Source: Porticoccaceae bacterium
Lineage (GTDB): Bacteria; Pseudomonadota; Gammaproteobacteria; Pseudomonadales; Porticoccaceae
Assembly: GCA_029252555.1 (NCBI GenBank)
Contig: JAQXBF010000016.1
Location: 1 to 64,000 of the forward strand
Length of the DNA stretch: 64,000 nucleotides
Reading direction: 5' to 3'
Below are positions 8,041-15,833 of the stretch, one piece after another. A program made the translations under genes and the position numbers. The first letter of the stretch is position 1; every line of letters starts with the position of its first letter. The notes below the pieces were generated by a model, which had not been told where the DNA came from, searched no databases, and saw only the letters and a program-made list of their open reading frames with translations.

Positions 8041-8878
8041 TATTCGTCCTAGATAGTCTCGATAACCGCTGGTCAGTGTTGTCTGGGACAACGCTGAAGT
8101 CTACATAAATTTGTGCTGAGTATACTATTTCGTCGAAGGATGCTGGCGCATTTTTTGGTGCTGCAACATGTAAATAATCTATCGATTTGTCGTGGTAGCT
8201 ACGGCTACTTTTTGAGGCTGTCACAAGAATTTCTTCGAGCACTTCTGCTCCTTTTGTACCCCGCACCTGAAGCCTGTTTTCGCGCAAACCTATGGGGGTC
8301 AGTGTTACGCCCAACGAAGATTCATACAGTGCTTTTTGCGCCATGACTTTGCTCAGTGCCTGCTTTTTGACTTTGCTTTTGTAGGCCTCTTTTTGGTTAT
8401 GTTCAAAGGTGGTGTTTGAAAGCTCTATTTCGTCTTTGGTGTCTGTCACTGTCGCTATTGCTTTCAGTTGCGACTCTTGGGTAATGCTAATGGCCATACG
8501 ATTGATTACTTCATAACTGTCGGGCTTATCGCCAAACCAACCATATTGGGAGGAGGTGGAGAATTTAGAGCTTTTGATACTGCTGTTATTTATCTCTGCC
8601 GAGATGAGCTGTTGAGTGATAGATGCCCGCAGGTCAGTATTATTAGCGATGGAGTTTGAGAGCAGCTTATCTTCAGTGGTAATGACCAAACTAATAATCG
8701 CTTTGTCTGCGTAGGCTTTTGCTTTGGCCTGCCCCTGAATGCTAACGGTGCGTTGACTGAGGTGCAAAAAGTGGCGCAATTCTTCTGGGCTGCCTGCTAG
8801 CTCTGGTTGGCTGTGGGCGGCGATGGGAAGTAAGAGAAGTAAAAGGGTGGTTGCTAGCCCTGTGATTAATTTTTTCAT
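7745..8878 (-). CDS. SIMPL-domain (DUF541) exported protein with anomalous 3' extension
   Basis: The protein starts MKKLITGLATTLLLLLLPIAAHS, a good signal peptide, with GGAGGA 5 nt before the ATG, so it is exported. Residues about 40-262 fit the SIMPL/DUF541 fold: it begins VSIQGQAKAKAYADKA and ends YSAQIYVDFSVV. Such proteins usually stop at this point, near 230-250 residues. Here the frame has no stop and runs about 115 more codons across the start and first half of lysE, giving a low-complexity tail unlike any domain. A one-base indel near 8070-8105 would bring in a stop within a few codons, so the true 3' end may be near 8070. Function unknown. Confidence 0.7.
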   Translation of the reverse strand: MKKLITGLATTLLLLLLPIAAHSQPELAGSPEELRHFLHLSQRTVSIQGQAKAKAYADKAIISLVITTEDKLLSNSIANNTDLRASITQQLISAEINNSSIKSSKFSTSSQYGWFGDKPDSYEVINRMAISITQESQLKAIATVTDTKDEIELSNTTFEHNQKEAYKSKVKKQALSKVMAQKALYESSLGVTLTPIGLRENRLQVRGTKGAEVLEEILVTASKSSRSYHDKSIDYLHVAAPKNAPASFDEIVYSAQIYVDFSVVPDNTDQRLSRLSRTNNGSVPRVVTNLLNTFVGGSCTGARFCIGITADFIQWQACRPAVQPGHSAWPLHSYPLLIIGACSHYRQLLVSSMGHQTTGWVLPYLFGYQRPERKSGK

Positions 8879-9009
8879 TATGTCCTCCGGAATTTTGTAA
8901 TAACGCGCTGATTCAGTGGTAAAAATAGTAAAAAAATCGGGCAATAGTTATTCTTGTTATTACTGCCTACAATGGTCGCGAGAGAATATCTCCCTTTAAA
9001 GGTGTACTG

Positions 9010-9831
9010 ATGGTTCCTGAGACGTTTCGAAAAAAGCTGTACCGCATTATTTTTGGCACTGACACGCCTCCGGGACAGTACTTTGATATCGTGCTGATTT
9101 ACCTGATTTTGCTCAGTGTGCTGGCCATTATTCTGGATTCTATTGAGGCTATTAACAGCGATTATGGTGTTTGGCTGTTTCGATTGGAGTGGTTTTTTAC
9201 GCTTTTATTCTCGCTGGAGTATCTGACCAGAATTTACTGTTCACCGAAGCCTCTACATTATATTTTCAGCTTCTATGGCATCGTAGATCTGCTCTCGATT
9301 GTGCCTACTTATCTCGCTCTATTAGTGCCTGGAGCTAATTACTGGCTGGTAATACGTCTGTTGCGGGTGCTGCGGGTGTTCCGTGTACTGAAGCTGGTGC
9401 GCTATCTGTCAGAGGCTAATATCTTGCTGCGGTCTATGTATGGGGCGCGGCGCAAGGTGCTGGTATTCTTTACTGTTGTTCTGGTGCTGAGCGTTATTTT
9501 TGGTAGCCTGATGTTTTTTGTTGAGGGCCCAGAGAATGGCTTTACCAGTATTCCGCGCAGTATCTATTGGACCATTGTTACTATTACCACCGTGGGCTAT
9601 GGCGATATTACACCGCAAACTGTGATGGGGCAGGTGATTGCTACCATGGCTATGTTGACGGGTTATTCTATTATTGCGATCCCCACTGGTATCTTTACTG
9701 CGGAGATTGCGTCCCAGATGCACAGTGTCTCCGATAATCGTCGCTGCAATGTTTGCGAGCGGACTGGCCACCACCCTGAGGCGGAGTTTTGTTATCACTG
9801 TGGTGTGACTTTGCCTGATACCTCGATCTAG
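9010..9831 (+). CDS. Voltage-gated-type potassium channel with C-terminal zinc ribbon
   Basis: Six-helix ion channel subunit of 273 residues. S1 lies at about 25-45. S4 (about 116-132) carries regularly spaced Arg in RLLRVLRVFRVLKLVRYL. The pore loop has the K+ selectivity sequence TTVGYGDITP (193-202), followed by S6. After S6 come two CxxC pairs (Cys 246, 249, 261, 264: CNVC and CYHC), a typical zinc-ribbon knuckle exposed in the cytoplasm. AAAGG lies 7 nt before the ATG. Kv-like channels of this size are known in proteobacteria; the zinc-ribbon tail is the distinguishing part and may serve assembly or gating. Confidence 0.9.
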   Translation: MVPETFRKKLYRIIFGTDTPPGQYFDIVLIYLILLSVLAIILDSIEAINSDYGVWLFRLEWFFTLLFSLEYLTRIYCSPKPLHYIFSFYGIVDLLSIVPTYLALLVPGANYWLVIRLLRVLRVFRVLKLVRYLSEANILLRSMYGARRKVLVFFTVVLVLSVIFGSLMFFVEGPENGFTSIPRSIYWTIVTITTVGYGDITPQTVMGQVIATMAMLTGYSIIAIPTGIFTAEIASQMHSVSDNRRCNVCERTGHHPEAEFCYHCGVTLPDTSI

Positions 9832-9871
9832 GCTGCTCTTTGCAGTTGCTATTTTCCGCTAGTAGCGGGTC

Positions 9872-9955
9872 GGTATTGGAGAGGTGAACTTCGACCCAGT
9901 CTGCGGGGGCCTCTATGCCCAGTTTGGCGCGGGTTTGCACGGTGGCGAGTGACAT
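9872..9955 (-). pseudogene. 5' remnant of yifB/comM
   Basis: The minus strand encodes MSLATVQTRAKLGIEAPADW followed by VEVHLSN from an ATG. This resembles the invariant N-terminus of YifB/ComM Mg-chelatase-like AAA+ proteins (about 500 residues). Homology stops after about 28 codons, and the following sequence is unrelated and runs into the convergent channel gene. ubiK lies immediately upstream on the same strand, the usual neighbour of yifB in gammaproteobacteria. The likely history is deletion of almost all of yifB with a junction near 9870. The rest of the gap up to ubiK (9956-10053) shows no gene. Confidence 0.65.
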
Positions 9956-10053
9956 GGCACTGATTCCTTTTAGTGCAAGCGATTCCTTTCTTGTCACAAG
10001 CTTTCCAAGGCACAGGCAAATACTCGTGCAGACATCTGATGGGTCGCTGCGGG

Positions 10054-10302
10054 TTATTGGTTGGAGAGAGCTGCCTCTAGGTCTGCCAGTTGGCGTTCCA
10101 GTGCGTCTATTTTTTCCCGTGAGCGCGTTAGCACGGCGCGCTGGGCATCAAATTCTTCGCGAGTCACCAGGTCTAGCTTTTTAAAGGTGCTCATCATGGC
10201 GCTGCGCAGGTGCCCCTGCACTTCGCTGCTTATGGCTTGGGCACCGGCAAAGCTCTTGCTCAGCTGCTCTAAAACTTCTTTGTGTATATCTTCTGGGTTC
10301 AT
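10054..10302 (-). CDS. ubiK: Ubiquinone biosynthesis accessory factor UbiK (BMFP domain)
   Basis: Small helical protein of 82 residues of the BMFP/YqiC family. The C-terminal coiled coil (about 48-80) includes VTREEFDAQRAVLTRSREKI and ALERQLADLE, the family hallmark. In E. coli UbiK helps UbiJ in the late, oxygen-dependent steps of ubiquinone synthesis; ubiJ, ubiB and ubiE lie about 40 kb away in this window. AAGGAG stands 9 nt before the ATG. The yifB remnant follows on the same strand. Confidence 0.9.
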   Translation of the reverse strand: MNPEDIHKEVLEQLSKSFAGAQAISSEVQGHLRSAMMSTFKKLDLVTREEFDAQRAVLTRSREKIDALERQLADLEAALSNQ

Positions 10303-10381
10303 CTGTTGGGCTCCTTTCGGTTGTCTACTTTATCAAATCTTTCACCACTGATGCAGTCGGGTTTAAGAGACGAGCCACATT

Positions 10382-10396
10382 AGTCCAATTTGGTGC
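10382..10396 (+). promoter_or_regulatory. Putative NtrC box 1
   Basis: AGTCCAATTTGGTGC resembles the NtrC palindrome GCACCA-N3-TGGTGC: one perfect half-site (TGGTGC) and one weaker half. Its centre (10389) is 43 bp, about four helical turns, from that of the second box and about 104 bp from the -24 GG of the sigma-54 promoter. Paired boxes at this distance are typical NtrC enhancers. Confidence 0.5.
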
Positions 10397-10424
10397 GTCC
10401 AAATTCAGGCACAGGCTTGTTTAC

Positions 10425-10439
10425 GCACCAAACTGGTTC
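10425..10439 (+). promoter_or_regulatory. Putative NtrC box 2
   Basis: GCACCAAACTGGTTC matches the NtrC palindrome GCACCA-N3-TGGTGC at all but one or two bases. It lies about 60 bp upstream of the sigma-54 promoter elements. With box 1 it forms an inverted arrangement of TTGGTGCG and CGCACCAA. Confidence 0.55.
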
Positions 10440-10491
10440 AAATGTCTCTTGCGACAGCAAAAATAGCCTGTATTTGGCTGGTTTTTAAGTT

Positions 10492-10507
10492 TGGCACGGT
10501 AAATGCA
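10492..10507 (+). promoter_or_regulatory. Sigma-54 promoter for porin-glnK-amtB
   Basis: TTGGCACGGTAAATGCAA contains the invariant GG (10493-10494) and GC (10505-10506) separated by exactly 10 nt, and TGGCACG is a perfect -24 element. It lies about 90 nt upstream of the porin ATG. Together with the two NtrC-like boxes this predicts nitrogen-starvation control of porin, glnK and amtB. Confidence 0.75.
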
Positions 10508-10595
10508 ATATCCGAATTGAGCCATTAAAAAATCAGGTGGTATCGCTCTGTCTTAACATGTGTATTTTTAACTTTACGTCTTGGGAGATGTACTT

Positions 10596-11243
10596 ATGAA
10601 AGCTTTAAAAACTGTAATTTTTGCTGCAACACTGATGTCTGGCGCCACTGCAATGTCCGCTGAAGTTTCTGGAAATGTCGCTTTGAGTTCTGACTATTTT
10701 TTCCGTGGTATTGATCAGTCTGGCGGTGAAGCTCTGTCTGGTGGATTCGATGTGGCTTTCGACAGCGGCTTCTATGTAGGCACTTGGGCTTCAAGCATTG
10801 ACTTTAGTGGCGGCTTAGAGCTTGATTATTACGCTGGTTACGGTGGCTCTTTCTCTGATGACGTAAGCTTCGATGTTGGTTACATGTACTACGGCTACCC
10901 ACAGGGCCCAACTACTGAAGAATTCGAAGAATTCTATGGTAGCGTTTCGTTCGCCGATGCCACTGTCGGTTTTGCTATTTCGGATGACTACTACGCCTCT
11001 ACTGGGTCAAGCACCTATTTGTATTTGGATTATGGTGTTGCTCTAAGCGAAGACTTTAGCCTCGGATTCCATTACGGCTCAATGTCTGCTGACGACGCTG
11101 CTAACGAAGCCGATGACTACTCAGTGTCTCTAAGCACTGAAGCTGCAGGCCTTGGCTTTGATCTAAGCTGGATTGATTCATCGGAAGATGGTGGTCTGTT
11201 TGCTGACAACGAGTTTGTTCTGACTATTTCTAAGTCTCTGTAA
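10596..11243 (+). CDS. TorF-family putative outer-membrane porin
   Basis: Exported protein of about 215 residues. The signal peptide MKALKTVIFAATLMSGATA is cleaved near AMSA/EVSG. The mature part alternates hydrophobic and polar residues as in beta-barrels. It contains the family opening VALSSDYFFRGIDQSGG and an acidic, aromatic-rich body with many Asp, Tyr and Gly. The ATG at 10596 has GGGAG 8 nt upstream; a longer in-frame ATG lies inside that site. It is first in a sigma-54-promoted unit with glnK and amtB. I infer that it admits nitrogen compounds across the outer membrane. The transported solute is not shown by sequence. Confidence 0.8.
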   Translation: MKALKTVIFAATLMSGATAMSAEVSGNVALSSDYFFRGIDQSGGEALSGGFDVAFDSGFYVGTWASSIDFSGGLELDYYAGYGGSFSDDVSFDVGYMYYGYPQGPTTEEFEEFYGSVSFADATVGFAISDDYYASTGSSTYLYLDYGVALSEDFSLGFHYGSMSADDAANEADDYSVSLSTEAAGLGFDLSWIDSSEDGGLFADNEFVLTISKSL

Positions 11244-11268
11244 TTCGAATTCTATCTTGCTCATTTAA

Positions 11269-11640
<372 letters not shown>

Positions 11641-11655
11641 CCTGAGGATTAAAAA

Positions 11656-12891
11656 ATGACTGATGTATTTCAATTACAATACGCTCTAGATACCTTTTAT
11701 TTCTTGATGTGTGGTGCCCTGGTAATGTGGATGGCAGCGGGGTTTGCCATGCTCGAAGCTGGTTTGGTTCGCTCTAAAAACACCACTGAAATCTTGACCA
11801 AGAATATCGCTCTGTTTGCGGTTGCCTGTACCATGTATATGGTCTGTGGCTACGCCATTATGTATGGAGGCGATTACTTCCTAAGCTCTATCACTGGTGA
11901 TGGCGCGACTGGTTCAGAAGACCCAGCTACCTATGCTCCCTCTGCTGACTTCTACTTCCAAGTTGTGTTTGTTGCCACTGCTATGTCTATTGTTTCAGGC
12001 TCTGTAGCTGAGCGCATGAAGCTCTGGGCATTCCTAGCCTTCGCCGTAGTGATGACTGGCTTTATCTACCCAATGGAAGGCGCTTGGACCTGGGGTGGAA
12101 GCTCTGTTTTCGGTATGTACACTTTGGGTGATCTTGGTTTCTCTGACTTCGCTGGTTCCGGTATTGTTCACATGGCTGGTGCATCTGCTGCTCTTGCTGG
12201 TGTTTTGCTGTTAGGTGCCCGTAAAGGGAAGTATGGTCCAAACGGCCAAGTAAACGCTATTCCTGGCGCTAACCTGCCAATGGCAACGCTTGGTACCTTT
12301 ATCCTTTGGTTGGGCTGGTTCGGCTTTAATGGTGGTTCTGTTCTGGCTACTGCTTCTGTTGAAAGCGCCAATGCGGTTGCTGTTGTGTTTATGAACACTA
12401 ATGCTGCTGCTTCTGGTGGTCTGATAGGTGCACTTCTGGTGGCTCGTCTGCTATTTGGCAAAGCTGACCTAACTATGGCCCTTAACGGCGCGCTGGCTGG
12501 TCTGGTAGCTATTACTGCTGAGCCCTCTACGCCTAATGTTTTACAGGCTACTCTGTTTGGTGCTGCTGGTGGCATATTAGTTGTCTTCAGTATCTTAACT
12601 CTGGACAAGCTGAAGCTCGATGACCCTGTAGGTGCAATCTCTGTACATGGTGTTGTTGGTTTACTAGGTCTGTTGTTAGTACCAATTACTAACGAGGGCT
12701 CGTCTTTCTCTGGCCAGCTAATTGGCGCTGCAACTATCTTTGTTTGGGTATTTGGAGTTAGTGCCATTGTCTGGGGTATCTTGAAAGCCACTATGGGCAT
12801 TCGAGTCTCAGAAGAGGAAGAATTCAGTGGTGTCGATATCGCAGAATGCGGTATGGAAGCTTATCCTGAGTTTGTTAATGCAAAGGGTTAG
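11656..12891 (+). CDS. amtB: Ammonium transporter AmtB
   Basis: Inner-membrane ammonium channel of 411 residues with about eleven transmembrane helices. The family signature DFAGSGIVHMAGASAAL lies near residues 164-180 and contains the first pore His. HGVVG near residue 331 supplies the second. The C-terminal cytoplasmic tail ends GVDIAECGMEAYPEF, the conserved GlnK-contacting segment. No cleavable signal peptide is obvious. It is the last gene of the porin-glnK-amtB unit and is followed by a strong terminator. Confidence 0.95.
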   Translation: MTDVFQLQYALDTFYFLMCGALVMWMAAGFAMLEAGLVRSKNTTEILTKNIALFAVACTMYMVCGYAIMYGGDYFLSSITGDGATGSEDPATYAPSADFYFQVVFVATAMSIVSGSVAERMKLWAFLAFAVVMTGFIYPMEGAWTWGGSSVFGMYTLGDLGFSDFAGSGIVHMAGASAALAGVLLLGARKGKYGPNGQVNAIPGANLPMATLGTFILWLGWFGFNGGSVLATASVESANAVAVVFMNTNAAASGGLIGALLVARLLFGKADLTMALNGALAGLVAITAEPSTPNVLQATLFGAAGGILVVFSILTLDKLKLDDPVGAISVHGVVGLLGLLLVPITNEGSSFSGQLIGAATIFVWVFGVSAIVWGILKATMGIRVSEEEEFSGVDIAECGMEAYPEFVNAKG

Positions 12892-12946
12892 TGCTCTCCC
12901 CTGAGTATTTAAAACGACGGTTTTAAATTTTCTCTCTGCATATTCG

Positions 12947-12974
12947 CCGGGGCCTTAGGGCCCCGGTTTTTTTT
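12947..12974 (+). terminator. Terminator after amtB
   Basis: CCGGGGCC and GGCCCCGG form an 8-bp GC-rich stem with a 4-nt loop, followed by eight T residues. It is a textbook intrinsic terminator 55 nt after the amtB stop. Confidence 0.9.
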
Positions 12975-12975
12975 A

Positions 12976-12991
12976 TGGCTATAATTTTGCT
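12976..12991 (+). promoter_or_regulatory. Possible sigma-54 promoter of the second P-II gene
   Basis: TGGCTATAATTTTGCT has GG (12977-12978) and GC (12989-12990) exactly 10 nt apart and a TTGC -12 element. The -24 element matches TGGC but not the following AC. It lies about 100 nt before the second P-II gene, directly after the amtB terminator. No clear NtrC box is visible nearby. Confidence 0.4.
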
Positions 12992-13067
12992 GTAACCTTT
13001 TGTGCCGGTGCAGATGCATTTCTGCAGAGAAACAGGTATCTTTAACACTGACACTTTCAATGTATAG

Positions 13068-13427
<360 letters not shown>

Positions 13428-13440
13428 ATTTTGTGGCCTA

Positions 13441-13458
13441 GAGCCGTTTCTGCGGCTC
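13441..13458 (+). terminator. Weak hairpin after the second P-II gene
   Basis: GAGCCG and CGGCTC form a 6-bp stem with a 6-nt loop 14 nt after the P-II stop. A T-rich stretch follows only about 15 nt later, so termination may be inefficient. Confidence 0.35.
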
Positions 13459-13572
13459 CACCAAAGTTATCTTTTTCAGTCTTAAACACTGGAGATAAGC
13501 GCTTTTTCGCAGGGAACCCCTTTTGCCAGAAAGACTCCAATGGTGTAATTATTTTCTAATCAGGACTCTATT

Positions 13573-14358
13573 TTGCTAAACAAATATCTTTCTCCACGCA
13601 CCTTAATACTCCGTGCTATGCCTGCACTATTTACTGTCACCTTATCTTTGTTTTCTCTGCAGGCTGTTGCCGAGGTGCCCACGCTCGTGAGCGATGCCAT
13701 TGTTGCGCAGCTCAAGTCAGCGCGCTCTGAGTTCGAATATACAGTTGTTGAAAAAGCGCCGGTTCCGGGGTTTTACGAGGTTCAGGTTCGTAGTGGCCCG
13801 ATACTTTACGTCTCTGCGGATGGTAAGCACTTTTTTGATGGCAACCTGTATCAGGTGCGCCCGGGGCAGTTTGTTGACCTTCGCGATATTAAGTTGAGTA
13901 AGCAGCGAGGTGAGATATTTGCCAACAGAAACACAGGGGATATGATTATCTTTAAGCCCAAGGGCGCGACTAAGGCGATTATGAACATATTTACCGATGT
14001 AGATTGTGGGTTTTGCCGCAAGCTGCACCGCGATGTGCCGGAGCTTAATGCCATGGGGGTAGAGGTTAGATATCTGGCTTATCCAAGAGCCGGTATTCCC
14101 TCCGAAGCTTACGACAAAATGACCAGTGCTTGGTGTGCGAAGGATCAGCAAACCGCGTTGACTCAAACCAAAAATGGGCAGTCTGTTGCCAGTGCTACCT
14201 GTGACGATAATCCTGTTGCTGATCATTTTGCATTGGGTCGGAAAATAGGTGTGACGGGTACCCCTGCGATAGTGCTAATGGACGGCACTATGCTGCCCGG
14301 ATATCAGCCCCCTAAGGGCTTTGCCAAAATCTTGGGATTGACTGCATCCGATAGCTAA
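13573..14358 (+). CDS. dsbC: Thiol:disulfide interchange protein DsbC
   Basis: Periplasmic disulfide isomerase of about 261 residues. An N-terminal signal peptide (hydrophobic core about 17-31, cleavage near AVAE) precedes the dimerisation domain (about 36-95). The thioredoxin-like domain has the active site CGFC (145-148) and a cis-Pro loop GVTGTPAIV. The start is a TTG with CAGGA 8 nt upstream; an ATG 15 codons later would shorten the signal peptide but is possible. The order dsbC-hom-thrC is common in gammaproteobacteria. Confidence 0.92.
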   Translation: MLNKYLSPRTLILRAMPALFTVTLSLFSLQAVAEVPTLVSDAIVAQLKSARSEFEYTVVEKAPVPGFYEVQVRSGPILYVSADGKHFFDGNLYQVRPGQFVDLRDIKLSKQRGEIFANRNTGDMIIFKPKGATKAIMNIFTDVDCGFCRKLHRDVPELNAMGVEVRYLAYPRAGIPSEAYDKMTSAWCAKDQQTALTQTKNGQSVASATCDDNPVADHFALGRKIGVTGTPAIVLMDGTMLPGYQPPKGFAKILGLTASDS

Positions 14359-14474
14359 AATCTGCCGGTATTCCTTGGCGATTCAGTTAAAAATAACCCT
14401 GAATATTTTCTGTAATAGTATAAAATTGCATAACTGATGGGTTAGGGGTGAACCTAACATAGCTCATCATGACA

Positions 14475-14498
14475 AATCGGTGCTTTGAAGCGCCGATT
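14475..14498 (+). promoter_or_regulatory. Hairpin in the hom leader
   Basis: AATCGGTGCTT and AAGCGCCGATT can form an 11-bp stem (one G-U pair) with only TG between them, about 30 nt before the hom start. No T-run follows and no threonine-rich leader peptide is visible, so classical attenuation is not supported. It may stabilise the mRNA or bind a regulator. Confidence 0.4.
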
Positions 14499-14525
14499 CA
14501 CTTTAAATAGCGCGGGGAAAATAAG

Positions 14526-15833
14526 GTGCGATCGGTAAATATCGGCATCTGCGGATTAGGCACAGTCGGTGCCGGCGTTTATAACGTTTTAGGCCGCAAT
14601 TCAAAACAGATTAATTCACGTGCCAACTGCGATCTTGTGATCTCGCAGGTGGGCGCTCGTCGCGATAATCCAAATTGCGACACCAATGGCACTGATGTCA
14701 GTCGAGACATATTTGATGTCGCTAAAAATCCTGACATAGATATTGTTGTTGAGCTGATTGGTGGCACTGATGTGGCCCATAAGCTGGTGATGACTGCTCT
14801 GGAGAACGGCAAACATGTGGTCACCGCCAATAAGGCGCTGATTGCTCAGCACGGTATGGAAATTTTTGCTGCGGCTGAAGCCCGAGGTCTGATTGTTGCC
14901 TATGAAGCGGCGGTGGCTGGTGGCATCCCTATTATTAAAGCGCTGCGTGAGGGTTTGTCGGGCAATCGAATCAACTGGCTGGCGGGCATTATTAATGGCA
15001 CTACTAACTTTATTCTTTCGGAGATGGATAGCAAGGGCCGAGAGTTTGCCGATGTGCTCACTGAGGCTCAGGAAAAAGGTTATGCCGAGGCTGACCCAAC
15101 CTTTGATGTGGAAGGTATCGATGCCGCCCATAAGCTGGTGATTATGACCTCTCTCGCCTTTGGTATGCCCTTAAGTTTGGATGGTATTTATACCGACGGC
15201 ATCACTAAGCTAGAACCTCAGGATGTGTCCTATGCCCGCGAGCTGGGCTATGCCATTAAACATCTGGGCATTACCAGGCAGACTGGTCAGGGAGTTGAAC
15301 TGCGTGTTCATCCGACTCTGGTGCCTGAGAGCTGTTTGATTGCCGGGGTGAATGATGTCTCCAATGCGGTGATGGTTAATGCTGATGCCGTGGGTACCAC
15401 CTTATTCTATGGTCCAGGTGCTGGTTCTGAGCCCACCGCTTCTTCAGTGCTTGCTGATATTGTCGATGTGGCCCGCACCATGGGGGCTGGCGCTGATAGC
15501 TGGGTGCCGGCTTTAGGCTGCAATACCACAGCTCTGCAGACTCAGCCAATTATGGCTATTCAGGATATTGAAACCAGTTTTTATATCCGCTTTTCAGCGT
15601 TGGACAAGCCCGGAGTATTGTCCGATATCACTGGAATAATGGCCAATGCCGGTATTAGTATTGAGGCTATTATTCAGAAGGAGCAACCGGCAGGGGAGGA
15701 TTATGTCAATGTCATTATTCTTACCAACGTTACTAAAGAAAAGCTTCTGGATGCCGCTGTTGAGCATATTGAGCAACTTGAGACTGTGCGCGGTAGTGTC
15801 ACTTTTATTCGTGTCGAACATTTGGACCAGTAA
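14526..15833 (+). CDS. hom: Homoserine dehydrogenase
   Basis: NAD(P)-dependent enzyme reducing aspartate semialdehyde to homoserine, the branch to threonine and methionine. The protein has 435 residues. The Rossmann motif is ICGLGTVGAGVYN (residues 8-20). The catalytic domain has VTANKALIA and GIINGTTNFILSEM. A C-terminal ACT domain (about 350-430; FSALDKPGVLSDITGIMA) suggests feedback inhibition by threonine. It is the monofunctional type without an aspartokinase domain. The start is GTG. Its stop is followed immediately by the thrC ATG. Confidence 0.95.
   Translation: MRSVNIGICGLGTVGAGVYNVLGRNSKQINSRANCDLVISQVGARRDNPNCDTNGTDVSRDIFDVAKNPDIDIVVELIGGTDVAHKLVMTALENGKHVVTANKALIAQHGMEIFAAAEARGLIVAYEAAVAGGIPIIKALREGLSGNRINWLAGIINGTTNFILSEMDSKGREFADVLTEAQEKGYAEADPTFDVEGIDAAHKLVIMTSLAFGMPLSLDGIYTDGITKLEPQDVSYARELGYAIKHLGITRQTGQGVELRVHPTLVPESCLIAGVNDVSNAVMVNADAVGTTLFYGPGAGSEPTASSVLADIVDVARTMGAGADSWVPALGCNTTALQTQPIMAIQDIETSFYIRFSALDKPGVLSDITGIMANAGISIEAIIQKEQPAGEDYVNVIILTNVTKEKLLDAAVEHIEQLETVRGSVTFIRVEHLDQ

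Noticed and set aside
12168-12800. 210-codon reverse frame inside amtB
   Set aside because: Shadow of the transporter gene; it is low in complexity and has no ribosome site.
13000-13040. GTGCCGGTGCA near the second P-II gene as an NtrC box
   Set aside because: The half-sites are too close together and in the wrong arrangement for the NtrC palindrome, and they lie downstream of the predicted -12 element.
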